A stretch of DNA of 64,000 nucleotides, from assembly GCA_944321525.1 (NCBI GenBank), contig CALULQ010000010.1, positions 35,000 to 98,999 on the forward strand, given 5' to 3'. The position numbers were made by a program, and so were the translations under genes. Positions within the stretch are counted from its first letter, which is position 1. Every line of letters begins with the position of its first letter. The DNA comes from an uncultured Paraprevotella sp. GTDB lineage: Bacteria > Bacteroidota > Bacteroidia > Bacteroidales > Bacteroidaceae. Shown piece by piece: positions 36,243 to 45,396 of the stretch. The notes below the pieces were generated by a model. It saw only the letters and a list, made by a program, of their open reading frames with translations, had not been told where the DNA came from and did not search any database.

Positions 36243-37399
36243 GCGAAGTCTTCAGTGGTGTATCCCGCAGGAAGTTCGCGGCAATTGTACCTCGAAGCCA
36301 TGATTTCGCCGTAAGCTCCTGCCGAGCGGATGGCCAGCAGGTCGCCGCGATGGCAACGGTTCAGGTCGAAGGCCTTGACGAACACGTCGCTCGACTCGCA
36401 GATGGGGCCCACCACGTCGTAGGTCTCCTTGCGCTCGCTGCTGCTCAGGTTCTCGATGGAATGGAAAGCCTGGTAGAGCGCCGGGCGGATAAGGTCCGTC
36501 ATGCCGGCGTCCACGATGGCGAATTGCTTGTAGGTGGCCTGCTTGACGTAGAGCACTTGTGTGATAAGGCTGCCGCACTGTCCCACGACGGAGCGGCCCA
36601 GCTCGAAATGGAGCTGCTGGTCGGGGCGCAGGTTCAGGTGCTTGCGATACGTCCGGAAGTAGTCGCCGAAGTTAGGCACGGCGGCTTCGTCGGGATGATG
36701 GTAGTCGATGCCCAAGCCTCCTCCCACGTTGATGTGGCGCACATTGATGTGCCGGCGTTCCAGTCGGGCTTGAAGCTCGTTGACGCGGTTGCAGAGGGCT
36801 ACGAAGTCGCCCATTTCAAGGATTTGCGAACCGATGTGGAAGTGCAGCCCCACGAACTCCACGTGTTTCAGCGTGGCGGCAATGTCGATGACCTTTTCCA
36901 TGTCGGCCATGGCGATTCCGAACTTGTTCTCGGCCAGCCCCGTGGTGATGTTGGCATGGGTGTGTGCTCCCACGTCGGGATTGATGCGGAACGACACGCG
37001 TGCCACCTTGTCCTTTTCACCCGCCAACTGGTCGATGACCTCCAGCTCTGGGATGCTTTCCACATTGAAGTAGGCTATCCCCGCATCCAGCGCCAGGTTG
37101 ATTTCCCAGTCGCTTTTCCCCACTCCGGCGAACACAATCTTTCCCGCCGGGAAACCGGCTTCGAGACTTGCCTTGATTTCGCCGCCGCTCACGCAGTCGG
37201 CCCCGAAGCCTGCCGCACTGATGATGCGCAGCAGCTTGCGGTTGGCGTTGGCCTTCACGGCGTAGTGCACGTGGTAGTTCTCCAGTTTCCCTGTCTCGGC
37301 CTTGATGGCGTCCAAGGTCTGGCGGAGAAGGGCGGTATCGTAGTAATAGAACGGCGTTCGGACCGTTCTGAATTTCTCTAAAGGAAAGGAACCTTTCAT
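36239..37399 (-). CDS. lysA: Diaminopimelate decarboxylase
   Basis: PLP enzyme making lysine from meso-diaminopimelate. The 386 residues show the PLP-lysine region HYAVKANANR (K49), FGADCVSGGEIKASL, HFHIGSQI, the glycine-rich NVGGGLGIDY and the C-terminal CESSDVF with the active-site Cys. It lies 4 bases after the lysC stop and overlaps the GT2 start. With lysC it forms the two ends of the aspartate-to-lysine route. Confidence 0.96.
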   Translation of the reverse strand: MKGSFPLEKFRTVRTPFYYYDTALLRQTLDAIKAETGKLENYHVHYAVKANANRKLLRIISAAGFGADCVSGGEIKASLEAGFPAGKIVFAGVGKSDWEINLALDAGIAYFNVESIPELEVIDQLAGEKDKVARVSFRINPDVGAHTHANITTGLAENKFGIAMADMEKVIDIAATLKHVEFVGLHFHIGSQILEMGDFVALCNRVNELQARLERRHINVRHINVGGGLGIDYHHPDEAAVPNFGDYFRTYRKHLNLRPDQQLHFELGRSVVGQCGSLITQVLYVKQATYKQFAIVDAGMTDLIRPALYQAFHSIENLSSSERKETYDVVGPICESSDVFVKAFDLNRCHRGDLLAIRSAGAYGEIMASRYNCRELPAGYTTEDFA

Positions 37400-37403
37400 C
37401 GTT

Positions 37404-38729
37404 TTAATCTTGAGAGTTGAACAAGGTGTCGCTCAAAGCCTGCAGGGCGCGCTTCTTGTCGTCCTCCTTCACCAGGAAGGAGATGTTGTGGCAGCTGCCG
37501 CCGTAAGAAATCATTTGCACGGGGATTTCTTTCAAGGCTTGCGCGGCCTGGCTAGCGAATCCGATGCTCTCTTGCGACAGGTCGCCCACCACGCAGATGA
37601 TGCACATGTCTTCCATGACGGTCACCGTGCCATATTTCATCAAGTCGGCCACGATGTCCTTCAGGTACGACTGGTTGTCGATGGTGACCGACACGCCCAC
37701 TTCCGACGTGCTCACCATGTCGATGCTCGTCTTGTAGCTTTCGAAGATTTCAAACACTTTGCGCAGGAAACCGTAGGCCAGTAACATGCGGCTGGAGTGA
37801 ATCTGGATGGATGTGATGTGGTCTTTGGCGGCCACAGCCTTGATGCGTCCCTTCTGGAGTTCGTTGTTGATGATGGTGCCCGGTGCGGTGGGGTCCATCG
37901 TGTTGAGCAACCGGACGGGCACGCCTGCGAACTTGGCCGGTTGGATGCAAGTGGGATGCAGGATTTTGGCGCCGAAGTAGGCCAGTTCTGCCGCCTCTTC
38001 AAAGTTGAGCTGGCGTACGGGACTGGTGTGCTCCACGATGCGCGGGTCGTTGTTGTGCATCCCGTCGATGTCCGTCCAAATCTGTATTTCCTCGCTCTTG
38101 ATGGCGGCACCGATGAGGCAGGCCGTATAGTCGGAACCTCCGCGCAAAAGGTTGTCCACTTCGCCGTAAGCGTTGCGGCAAATAAAGCCTTGCGTGATAT
38201 AGATTTGGTATCCCGGGTTGGCGTCCAGCAGTTCGTTGATTTTCTCTTTGATGTAGTTAAAGTCCGGTTCCGAGTTCTTGTCCGTGCGCATGAAGTCGAG
38301 AGCGGAGAAGAGGATGGTTTTCACGCCACATTCCTTCAGATAGTTCGTCACCATGTTGGTGCTGATGATTTCGCCTTGTGCGAGGATGACTTTCTCTTCG
38401 AACGAGGTGAACAGTATTTTGGTGAAGCTTCTCAGATAGTCGAACTCTTCTTTCAGGAATTCCAGTGTCTTTTGTTTGTATTCCTCTGTGGCGTAGAGCT
38501 CGTTGGCGTGTTCGATGTATTTGCGTTCCAGTTGGTTGATGACGTTATTTGCGCCCTCCGGGTTCTTTTTGTAGAGGTAGTCGGAGATTTCCACCAACGT
38601 GTTGGTCGTGCCGGACATGGCGGAGAGCACCACCATGTTGGCCACGCCGTCTTGGGTGATGAGGCGGCAAACATCTTTCATCCTTTGTGCGGAACCTACT
38701 GACGTTCCGCCGAATTTCATGACTTTCAT
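37404..38729 (-). CDS. lysC: Aspartokinase
   Basis: Phosphorylates aspartate at the head of the lysine/threonine/methionine pathway. The 441 residues start with the kinase motif KFGGTSVGS, followed by RGGSDYTACLIGAAI and IWTDIDGMHNNDP, and end in tandem ACT domains (from about 300: MLLAYGFLRKVFEIF, ISYGGSCHNISFLV) that usually mediate lysine feedback. It is monofunctional, without a homoserine dehydrogenase domain. It starts 15 bases after ftsE. Confidence 0.96.
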   Translation of the reverse strand: MKVMKFGGTSVGSAQRMKDVCRLITQDGVANMVVLSAMSGTTNTLVEISDYLYKKNPEGANNVINQLERKYIEHANELYATEEYKQKTLEFLKEEFDYLRSFTKILFTSFEEKVILAQGEIISTNMVTNYLKECGVKTILFSALDFMRTDKNSEPDFNYIKEKINELLDANPGYQIYITQGFICRNAYGEVDNLLRGGSDYTACLIGAAIKSEEIQIWTDIDGMHNNDPRIVEHTSPVRQLNFEEAAELAYFGAKILHPTCIQPAKFAGVPVRLLNTMDPTAPGTIINNELQKGRIKAVAAKDHITSIQIHSSRMLLAYGFLRKVFEIFESYKTSIDMVSTSEVGVSVTIDNQSYLKDIVADLMKYGTVTVMEDMCIICVVGDLSQESIGFASQAAQALKEIPVQMISYGGSCHNISFLVKEDDKKRALQALSDTLFNSQD

Positions 38730-38744
38730 ATCCAGTATTGCGTT

Positions 38745-39479
38745 TTAGTTGTTATCCTTCACATTTTCTTCTATGCTTTTCGTCTCGATGTCCGGCGAGA
38801 GCATGATGCCGTATTCGTCCGTGCATTCCCGCAAGTGCCCTTCCGCGCAGCGGTACACCACGCCGGGGAATTCCGAAATCAGTTCCTCGTCGTGGGTGCT
38901 CATGATGACGGTGGTGCCGTTTTTGCTGATGTCGTACAGGATGGAGGCTGCGCGCCGTCCGTTTTCCTTGTCCAGGTTGCCCGTGGCTTCGTCGGCCAGG
39001 ATGATGTCCGGCCGGTTCAGGATCGCTCTGGCGATGCACACGCATTGCTGTTCGCCGCCCGAGAGCTGGTAGGGCATTTTTTCCGCTTTTTCAGTCATGC
39101 CCACTTGGCGGAGCACTTCCTCGATGCGTGCGTTCCGCTCTTTCTTCTTTCTCCACCCTGTGGCCTTGAGCACGAAATCCAGATTGGCGTGCACGTTCCG
39201 GTCGTTCAGCAACTGGAAGTCTTGGAACACGATGCCGAGTCGTTTGCGCAGGGCGGGGATGCGGCGGCGTTTGATGCGGACCATGTCCCAATCCAGCACG
39301 CGGGCAACTCCTGTGTGCACGTCCAGCTCTCCGTAGAAAGTCTTCAGCAAGGAACTTTTCCCCGTGCCTACTTTTCCGGTGAGGAACACGAATTCACCCG
39401 AATCGGCCCGGAAGTTCACGTCCTTCAATATGGCGTGTTCTTCCTGAACGATGTCCACATGTTGGTATTCAATGCGCAT
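38745..39479 (-). CDS. ftsE: Cell-division ABC ATPase FtsE
   Basis: A 244-residue nucleotide-binding protein with Walker A TGKVGTGKSSL, the FtsE-like IVFQDFQLLNDRNVHANL after the Q-loop, signature LSGGEQQ, Walker B IILADEATGNLD and H-loop STHDE. FtsEX controls cell-wall hydrolases at the septum. Its partner ftsX is not in the window. The start MRIEYQHVDI is preferred; a longer frame overlapping hisIE is unlikely. It is placed between hisIE and lysC, as I recall from other Bacteroidales. Confidence 0.87.
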   Translation of the reverse strand: MRIEYQHVDIVQEEHAILKDVNFRADSGEFVFLTGKVGTGKSSLLKTFYGELDVHTGVARVLDWDMVRIKRRRIPALRKRLGIVFQDFQLLNDRNVHANLDFVLKATGWRKKKERNARIEEVLRQVGMTEKAEKMPYQLSGGEQQCVCIARAILNRPDIILADEATGNLDKENGRRAASILYDISKNGTTVIMSTHDEELISEFPGVVYRCAEGHLRECTDEYGIMLSPDIETKSIEENVKDNN

Positions 39480-39505
39480 GGCTGTTCTTTTTTTGAGGGT
39501 GAGTG

Positions 39506-40120
39506 TCAGTGCTTCTTCCATCCGGGCTTGTGCCGGGACTGCAACTCGTCGGCCAGTTGTTCTATGCGCAATCCCTTGGAGGTCAGCAGCACGATGAGGT
39601 GGTAGAGCATGTCCGAGCCTTCGTAGATGAGACGCTCGTCGGTGCCATTGACAGCTTCGATGACGGCTTCCAATGCTTCTTCGCCCACTTTCTGCGCCAT
39701 GCGGTTGATGCCGTCCTTGAACAGGCTGGTGGTGTAAGAACCTTCGGGCATTTCCTTGTGGCGCGTCTCGATGAAGTCCTGCAGTTCGCTCAAGAAGACC
39801 AGCGGGTTGGCTTTGTTAGTTTCCCCCCAGCAAGTGTCTGCTCCGGTGTGGCAGACCGGGCCTTCGGGATGCACCTGGATGAGCAGCGTGTCGTTGTCGC
39901 AGTCGTTCTTGACGGAAACCACATGCAGGAAGTTGCCGCTCGTTTCCCCTTTGGTCCAAAGGCGTTTCTTGGTGCGGCTGTAGAAGGTGACCTTTCCGGT
40001 TTCTATGGTCTTGTCGTAGGCTTCACGGTTCATGAAGCCCAGCATCAAGACGTTCTTTGTATCGGCGTCTTGGATGACGGCCGGGACGAGGCCGTCCATT
40101 TTGTCGAAGTCTATTTCCAT
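39506..40120 (-). CDS. hisIE: Bifunctional phosphoribosyl-AMP cyclohydrolase / phosphoribosyl-ATP pyrophosphatase
   Basis: Steps 2 and 3 of histidine synthesis in one 204-residue chain. The N-terminal HisI part shows VLMLGFMNREAYDKTIETG, FYSRTKKRLWTKGETSGN and the zinc cysteines in VKNDCDNDTLL and CHTGADTCWG. The C-terminal HisE part (from about 115) has the KVGEEALEAVIEA helix. The start MEIDFDKMDG is used. It is 38 bases after hisF. Confidence 0.95.
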   Translation of the reverse strand: MEIDFDKMDGLVPAVIQDADTKNVLMLGFMNREAYDKTIETGKVTFYSRTKKRLWTKGETSGNFLHVVSVKNDCDNDTLLIQVHPEGPVCHTGADTCWGETNKANPLVFLSELQDFIETRHKEMPEGSYTTSLFKDGINRMAQKVGEEALEAVIEAVNGTDERLIYEGSDMLYHLIVLLTSKGLRIEQLADELQSRHKPGWKKH

Positions 40121-40158
40121 ATCATTATAAGATGTTTGATTTGTCTTGTTGGTTGTGT

Positions 40159-40917
40159 TCACAGTCTCACGTTGATGCCTTCCGCCTTGAGCCAGGCCTT
40201 CAGTTCCGGGATGGAGATTTCGCCAAAGTGGAACACGCTGGCGGCCAGTGCGGCATCGCTTTTTCCCACGACGAAGGTGTCGCGGAAATCTTCCTTGCAG
40301 CCCGCGCCGCCCGAGGCGATGACCGGGATGCTCAGTTCTTCGGAGAGACGGGCCAGTGCCTGGTTGGCAAATCCTTGCTTCACCCCGTCGTGGTTCATTG
40401 ACGTGAAGAGGATTTCCCCGGCTCCGCGGTCGCATGCCTCTTTGGCCCAGTCGAAGAGCGTGCGTTCCGTTCGGATGCGCCCCCCGTTCAGGTAGCAGAA
40501 CCATCCCTCTTCTGTTTCCTTTGCGTCGATGGCCACCACGCAGACTTGCGAGCCGAAGTGGCCCGTGATGTCGTTGATGAGTTGCGGGTTGCGCAGGGCG
40601 GCCGAGTTGACGCTCACCTTGTCGGCTCCGGCATTCAGCAGCCGTTCCACGTCGGCCAGTTCGTTGATGCCTCCGCCCACGGTGAAGGGGATGGAGATTT
40701 CCGCCGCCACGCGTTGCACCATGTCGGTGAAGGTCTTGCGTCCTTCGTGGCTGGCCGTGATGTCCAGGTAGACCAGTTCGTCGGCTCCTTGCTCGCTGTA
40801 CGCCTTGCCCCGTTCCACGCGGGCGCCTGCCTGCCGCCGGTTGACGACGTTCGTGCCTTTCACCGTCTGTCCGTTTTTCACGTCCAGGCAGGGGATGATT
40901 CGTTTTGCCAGTGCCAT
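40159..40917 (-). CDS. hisF: Imidazole glycerol phosphate synthase, cyclase subunit
   Basis: TIM barrel that closes the imidazole ring with ammonia passed from HisH. The 252 residues start [16 protein letters not shown] with the catalytic Asp11; the second catalytic Asp lies in VVAIDAKE. Phosphate-binding loops are TVGGGINE and IASGGAG. It is 4 bases after hisA. Confidence 0.97.
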   Translation of the reverse strand: MALAKRIIPCLDVKNGQTVKGTNVVNRRQAGARVERGKAYSEQGADELVYLDITASHEGRKTFTDMVQRVAAEISIPFTVGGGINELADVERLLNAGADKVSVNSAALRNPQLINDITGHFGSQVCVVAIDAKETEEGWFCYLNGGRIRTERTLFDWAKEACDRGAGEILFTSMNHDGVKQGFANQALARLSEELSIPVIASGGAGCKEDFRDTFVVGKSDAALAASVFHFGEISIPELKAWLKAEGINVRL

Positions 40918-40921
40918 GTCC

Positions 40922-41656
40922 TTATTGTTTGTTTCCGGCCCATTCGGCCAATTCTTCCAATGATATCTTGCCTTCGTAGATGGCTTTCCCGAAGACCACG
41001 GCCGGGATGCCGGCTTTGTCGAGGTCAACGATGTCCTGCATGCTGCCGACTCCCCCGCTGGCAATGAGGTCGCATTCGGGGAATTCTGCCATGATTTTCC
41101 GGTAAAGCGGCGTGGCAGGGCCTTGCAGCATGCCGTCTTTGCTGATGTCGGTGCACAGCACGTGGCGCACGCCTTCCTGCATGAACCGGGAGAGGAAGGG
41201 AATCAGCTCCTGTGTGCTTTCCTCCTTCCAACCGTTGATGGAGATGAGCCCGTTCTTTACGTCGGCGCCCAAAATGAGGCGTTGCGGCCCGTATTGGCGG
41301 AGCCATTCGCAGAACAGGTCGGGATGGGTGGCGGCCACGCTTCCCACGGTGACCATCGCGGCGCCGCTGTCGAAGGCGATGCGCAGGTCGTCGGCGCTCT
41401 TGATGCCGCCGCCGAAGTCGATTACCAGCTTGGGGGCTGCCGCCGCCATGCGTTCCAGCACCTTGTGGTTGACGATATGTTTGGAGCGTGCCCCGTCGAG
41501 GTCCACCACGTGCAGCCGCCTGAAACCGTAGCTCTCGAATTCGCGGGCCACCGCCACGGGGGCTTCGTTGTACACTTTCTTCGTGGCGTAGTCCCCCTTG
41601 GTCAGCCGCACGCATTTGCCGTCGATGAGGTCTATGGCCGGGATAAGTTCTATCAT
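40922..41656 (-). CDS. hisA: ProFAR isomerase
   Basis: TIM-barrel isomerase of histidine synthesis, 244 residues. It begins [18 protein letters not shown] with catalytic Asp8; other marks are [24 protein letters not shown], the second catalytic Asp in GADVKNG and [12 protein letters not shown]. It overlaps the hisH stop by ATGA, so the two are translationally coupled. Confidence 0.97.
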   Translation of the reverse strand: MIELIPAIDLIDGKCVRLTKGDYATKKVYNEAPVAVAREFESYGFRRLHVVDLDGARSKHIVNHKVLERMAAAAPKLVIDFGGGIKSADDLRIAFDSGAAMVTVGSVAATHPDLFCEWLRQYGPQRLILGADVKNGLISINGWKEESTQELIPFLSRFMQEGVRHVLCTDISKDGMLQGPATPLYRKIMAEFPECDLIASGGVGSMQDIVDLDKAGIPAVVFGKAIYEGKISLEELAEWAGNKQ

Positions 41657-42249
41657 AATGCCAAGTCTAAAAAGTTCTTCAGTATGCGTTCGCCCACGCT
41701 GCCGCTCTTTTCGGGATGGAATTGCGTGGCGTAGAAATTGTCCTTGTGCAGGGCGGCGCTGAACGGCGTGATGTATTCGGTGACGGCCGCGGTGCATGGG
41801 TTGACGGGCACGTAGTAGCTATGGACGAAATAGACGAAATCGCCCGGCTCCAGTCCTTTGAACAGCGGGCCCTGCATTGCGGAAAGCGTGTTCCATCCCA
41901 TGTGCGGCACCTTGTCCTCGTGGCGGTCGGGCCTGAACTTCAGCACGTCGGTGTCGAAGATGCCGAGGCAGTCCGTGTCGCCTTCTTCCGAATGGCGGCA
42001 CAAGAGCTGTTGCCCGATGCAGATGCCCAGCACCGGTTGTTTCAGGTCGCGTATCAGCCGGTCGAGCCCGCGCTGGCGCAGGTAGGCCATGGTGCTCCCT
42101 GCTTCCCCTTGTCCGGGAAAGAGCACGCGGTCGGCTTTCGCCAGCTTTTCGGCGTCGTCGGTCAGTTCCGGTGTCACTCCTAAACGCTTCAGGGCGTGGA
42201 CCACGGAATAGATGTTTCCGGCGTTGTATTTTACGATTGCTACGTTCAT
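41653..42249 (-). CDS. hisH: Imidazole glycerol phosphate synthase, glutaminase subunit
   Basis: Class I amidotransferase that feeds ammonia to HisF. The 198 residues include the nucleophile in GICIGQQLLC (Cys of GIC), the oxyanion region FPGQGEAGSTM and the His-Glu pair in ATQFHPEKSG. First gene of the nine-gene his-ftsE-lys run, with a TATATTTG promoter box 30 bases upstream. Confidence 0.96.
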   Translation of the reverse strand: MNVAIVKYNAGNIYSVVHALKRLGVTPELTDDAEKLAKADRVLFPGQGEAGSTMAYLRQRGLDRLIRDLKQPVLGICIGQQLLCRHSEEGDTDCLGIFDTDVLKFRPDRHEDKVPHMGWNTLSAMQGPLFKGLEPGDFVYFVHSYYVPVNPCTAAVTEYITPFSAALHKDNFYATQFHPEKSGSVGERILKNFLDLAL

Positions 42250-42278
42250 CTTTGGAAAACCCGTTTTTTTGTTGCCTG

Positions 42279-42286
42279 CAAATATA
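42279..42286 (-). promoter_or_regulatory. -7 box TATATTTG for the hisH run
   Basis: TAnnTTTG match on the minus strand. It is the only clear promoter found before the nine-gene run. Confidence 0.55.
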
Positions 42287-42373
42287 CTAATTTTTGCGCT
42301 ATCGCAAGGATAAAATAACGTGAAATAACGCTTTTTGCTTACATTCCGTTGCGTTTTCGCGAAAAAGAGTGTG

Positions 42374-43906
42374 CTACTTGTTCTTCTTTAGGAAGATGTG
42401 GTTCGTGATGATGTCGGGCAGTTCTTCCGCATAATGCGTCACCATGACCATCGTCTTGTTCCGCCGTTGGCAGAAGGCCGAGATGATTTCGCGCGTCAGT
42501 TGCCGGTTGCGGTCGTCCAGTCCGTGGAGCGGTTCGTCGAGTATCAGCAGCTCGGGGTCTTTCACGAAGGCCCGTGCCAAGAGGCAGAGCCGTTGTTCGC
42601 CACTGGACATTTTCAGGAAAGTGCGGTCTTTGAGTTCCGCGATGCCGAAGATGTCCATCCACCACTCGCAGATGGCCCGTTGTTCGGGTTTGGGACGCAC
42701 GTAGAGGCCCACCGAGTCGTTGAGCCCGCTGGCCACGATGTCGATGGCCGGCAAGTCTTTCAGGTAGGCGCGGTGCATCTCAGGGCTGACGTAGCCGATG
42801 TGGCGTTTGATTTCCCAGATGCTCTCGCCCGAGCCCCGCTTTCTGCCAAACAGCTCTATGTCGCAGGCATAGCTTTGCGGGTTGTCGGCGCAGACCAGGC
42901 TCAGCAGGGTGGACTTCCCGGCCCCGTTTTCTCCGCCCAAGGCCCACTTTTCGTTCTGTTTCACGGTCCAGTCCAAGTCTTTCAGGATGGTGCGTTGCCC
43001 GTAGCGGATGCTCACGTGGTTGAATTTCAGCATGCAGCCTTCGGGGTCGGTGGTGGCCATGAGGTTGTCTTTTTCCGGCAGGTTCAGGATGCGTTTCTTT
43101 TTTTCTTCGGACAATACGGGGGCGCTGTAGGCGTGGCGTTGTGCCAAGTAGTCGGCCCGCGTCATTTTGGGCCGTATGTCCAGCTCCTCCACGGGTATCA
43201 CGTGGGTGATGAAGTCCGGAATGTCGTCGGTTTTCGAGAGCACGAGCACCACCTGCAGGTCTGTTTCCCGGATGAGCACGCGCAACAGGTCGGCCAGCTG
43301 GTCGCGCGTCTGCGCGTCCAGTCCGATGAAGGGGTTGTCCATGATGAGCATCCGCGGGCCGGATAGCAACGTCTTTGTCAGCTGGAACTTGCGCAGTTCC
43401 CCGCTGGAGAGCAGTATGATATACTTGTCCAGCAAGGTGGAGAGGTGGAACATCTCGTAGAGTTTCTCTTTCAGCAGCGCCCGCCGCTCGTGCGACAGCC
43501 GTTTCTCTTCGTCGGTCATGCCGTAGCCCGTGCCGTTTTCGGCGGCGGCGAAGGCCTCGTCGAGCATGCTTCCCACGGTGGGCGTGTTCTCGTCGATGTC
43601 GTGCTGGTTCCAGCGTTGCTGGTAGTAGTAGCTGCTGTCGTTGTCGCCGTATGAGTCGCGGAACGTGATGTATTTGATATTGTCGCTCACCAGTTTCATG
43701 GGCGAGGGCGAGAAGTCGTAGCGCACTTCGTTCATCAGCAGGGGGTATCTGCCCGTGATGATGTCCACCAAGCGCGATTTCCCGCTGCCGTTGCGGCCCA
43801 CGATGGCCACCTGTTCGCCTGCGGCGATGGTCAGGTTGACGGGATGCTTCATGCGGTAAAGGGGATGGCGCGTCACGCCGTCCCTGATTTCAACAATGTT
43901 CTGCAT
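42374..43906 (-). CDS. ModF-like twin ABC ATPase with degenerate first domain
   Basis: A soluble 510-residue protein with two fused ATPase domains and no membrane part, like E. coli ModF/PhrA. Domain 1: Walker A GRNGSGKS (37-44), signature LSSGE (166-170), Walker B MLIMDN with Asn191 where the catalytic Glu should be, and no switch His (VLVLSKTDD). Domain 2: GENGAGKST (325-333), MSSGEQ, LLILDEP with Glu458, and MVTHYAEE with His. So only one site looks hydrolytic. The function of ModF proteins is unclear; no molybdate genes are nearby. It follows ruvC by 23 bases. Confidence 0.85.
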   Translation of the reverse strand: MQNIVEIRDGVTRHPLYRMKHPVNLTIAAGEQVAIVGRNGSGKSRLVDIITGRYPLLMNEVRYDFSPSPMKLVSDNIKYITFRDSYGDNDSSYYYQQRWNQHDIDENTPTVGSMLDEAFAAAENGTGYGMTDEEKRLSHERRALLKEKLYEMFHLSTLLDKYIILLSSGELRKFQLTKTLLSGPRMLIMDNPFIGLDAQTRDQLADLLRVLIRETDLQVVLVLSKTDDIPDFITHVIPVEELDIRPKMTRADYLAQRHAYSAPVLSEEKKKRILNLPEKDNLMATTDPEGCMLKFNHVSIRYGQRTILKDLDWTVKQNEKWALGGENGAGKSTLLSLVCADNPQSYACDIELFGRKRGSGESIWEIKRHIGYVSPEMHRAYLKDLPAIDIVASGLNDSVGLYVRPKPEQRAICEWWMDIFGIAELKDRTFLKMSSGEQRLCLLARAFVKDPELLILDEPLHGLDDRNRQLTREIISAFCQRRNKTMVMVTHYAEELPDIITNHIFLKKNK

Positions 43907-43917
43907 ACCTTATTATA
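43905..43917 (-). promoter_or_regulatory. 13-mer TATAATAAGGTAT overlapping the ModF-like start
   Basis: A perfect copy whose last two bases are the A and T of the ATG. It lies in the 23-base gap after ruvC. Confidence 0.4.
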
Positions 43918-43929
43918 TAATGTGTTTGT

Positions 43930-44502
43930 TTATCCTTTCACCCTTCCCGGATTTTTCCGGATGAAGTCCTTCCATCCATGGTAGGGATGCGTGGCGGCCG
44001 GCCGTCCCATCTGCAGGAAGTGGCAGTAGGCGGCGGCCAGGGCGTCGGTGGCGTCCATGTAGGGCAGCATGTCCTTCTCGTCGATGTGCAGCATGCGCGT
44101 CAGCATGCCGGCCACCTGCTCTTTGCTGGCCTGCCCGTTGCCGGTGATGGCCATTTTTATCTTCAGCGGGGCATATTCGGCGATGGGAATGTCGCGGTGG
44201 ATGGCAGCGGCGATGGCCACTCCCTGTGCGCGCCCCAACTTCAGCATGCTCTGCACGTTTTTGCCGAAGAAGGGGGCTTCGATGGCCATTTCATCGGGCA
44301 GGTAAGCCTCGATGATGCCCGTCACGCGCTCGAAGATGCGCCCCAGCTTCAGGTAGGGGGTGGCATATTTGCGCAGGTCGATGACGCCCATGGTCACCAT
44401 TGCGGCCTTGTTGCCGGTGGCGCGCAGCACCCCGTAGCCCATGATGTTCGTGCCGGGGTCGATGCCCAGGATGATTTTTTCGGTTTCTGCCGTTCCTTGC
44501 AT
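43930..44502 (-). CDS. ruvC: Holliday junction resolvase RuvC
   Basis: Endonuclease that resolves Holliday junctions moved by RuvAB. The 190 residues carry the acidic catalytic set: Asp in [14 protein letters not shown], Glu in [10 protein letters not shown], and the C-terminal [12 protein letters not shown] pair. A basic patch [17 protein letters not shown] binds DNA. It starts 4 bases after the DUF4286 stop. Confidence 0.95.
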   Translation of the reverse strand: MQGTAETEKIILGIDPGTNIMGYGVLRATGNKAAMVTMGVIDLRKYATPYLKLGRIFERVTGIIEAYLPDEMAIEAPFFGKNVQSMLKLGRAQGVAIAAAIHRDIPIAEYAPLKIKMAITGNGQASKEQVAGMLTRMLHIDEKDMLPYMDATDALAAAYCHFLQMGRPAATHPYHGWKDFIRKNPGRVKG

Positions 44503-44506
44503 TGCG

Positions 44507-44818
44507 TCAGTCCCCTTCGATGACTTCCATGAGCGTGCTGAATCCGGCCACCTTGTCCTTGAACACTTTCTGCAGTTCGCCGTTCAAGGTTTCGCCCTTT
44601 TTCACGTACCATTCGTGGAGCTTGGCGGAGTCTTTCACTTCGAATTGCAGCGAGAAGCATTCGGAATCTTCGTCGTGATGTGACAGTATCCTGCACAGCC
44701 GGGGACGGGAGAGCAGCCCCGAGGCCAGCGCTTCGGGAATGTAGGCTTGATGAATCCAGATGACGAAGTTGCGTGCGTCATCGAAGCCGACGTGGTAAGT
44801 AGTATTGTAAATCAACAT
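44507..44818 (-). CDS. DUF4286-family protein
   Basis: A 103-residue protein starting [21 protein letters not shown], with [22 protein letters not shown] and [13 protein letters not shown], matching the Bacteroidetes DUF4286 family. The predicted fold is an alpha/beta dimer resembling dimeric alpha-beta barrels. Function unknown. It is the first gene of the unit with ruvC and the ModF-like ATPase, and its promoter box lies 24 bases upstream. Confidence 0.83.
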   Translation of the reverse strand: MLIYNTTYHVGFDDARNFVIWIHQAYIPEALASGLLSRPRLCRILSHHDEDSECFSLQFEVKDSAKLHEWYVKKGETLNGELQKVFKDKVAGFSTLMEVIEGD

Positions 44819-44841
44819 GCTTTATTTCATTTCTCAACGTG

Positions 44842-44849
44842 CAAAGTTA
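44842..44849 (-). promoter_or_regulatory. -7 box TAACTTTG for DUF4286-ruvC
   Basis: TAnnTTTG match on the minus strand, 23 bases before the start. Confidence 0.6.
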
Positions 44850-45035
44850 GATAAAAAACGTGATTATTCTGCCAGAGTGATAAGAAAAAGTCAAGGCCGC
44901 ACCGTCTTTGGGGCATGCAAGGGCCCGGCGGGGCGTATTGAACCGGTGGCAGACAAAAATGGTTTGCGGGTGCTTCCCTTGCGCGACGCGCTTTCGTGCC
45001 CTTTTCCGCCCGTCCCGTCGCGCAAGGCGGGCAAG

Positions 45036-45157
45036 CGCCTTGCGCAGCGCGGAATCGTACTTTCCGCAAAGTACTCGAGTACTTGCCGCAGAGTACTCAA
45101 GTATTCTCCGCAATGTACGCTGACGGACTCCGCACGTCCCGACGGTGCATCGGGCAA
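45036..45157 (+). repeat. Hairpin repeat element, copy 5 (three units)
   Basis: Plus-oriented copy with units at 45057-45074, 45079-45096 and 45101-45118, all with CCGC loops. The first joint is TCGA, the second TCAA. The third unit (GTATTCT and AATGTAC arms) has lost stem pairing, unlike the compensated third unit of copy 1. The right flank keeps GCATCGGGCA. Confidence 0.85.
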
Positions 45158-45363
45158 AGGCGGATTCCGACGGGTGGCCGTCGGGCACATGCCTGCTGGA
45201 CGGCCGGGAATGGCCGTGAGGGCGCCGGCTGCTTGCGGCAGCGGGCGCAGAAACCGGGGATGCCCGCGGGCCGTCTGGGAAGAAAGTTGTTGAAAAAAGC
45301 GGCAGATGTGCTAATAAATCCTATTTTTTATACATTTTGTTCCATTCTTTTGGAGAAAGGGGC

Positions 45364-45371
45364 TATTTTTG
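45364..45371 (+). promoter_or_regulatory. -7 box TATTTTTG for the DUF1573 gene
   Basis: TAnnTTTG match 26 bases before the ATG. Confidence 0.6.
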
Positions 45372-45396
45372 CGGTAGTTTATAAATCGAGAAAGAA

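Larger units (their letters stand above)
44819..45396. other. 578-base gap between divergent genes
   Basis: Holds the DUF4286 promoter at its left, repeat copy 5 in the middle and the DUF1573 promoter at its right. No coding region is supported. It is the only copy of the repeat located between divergently transcribed genes. Confidence 0.55.
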
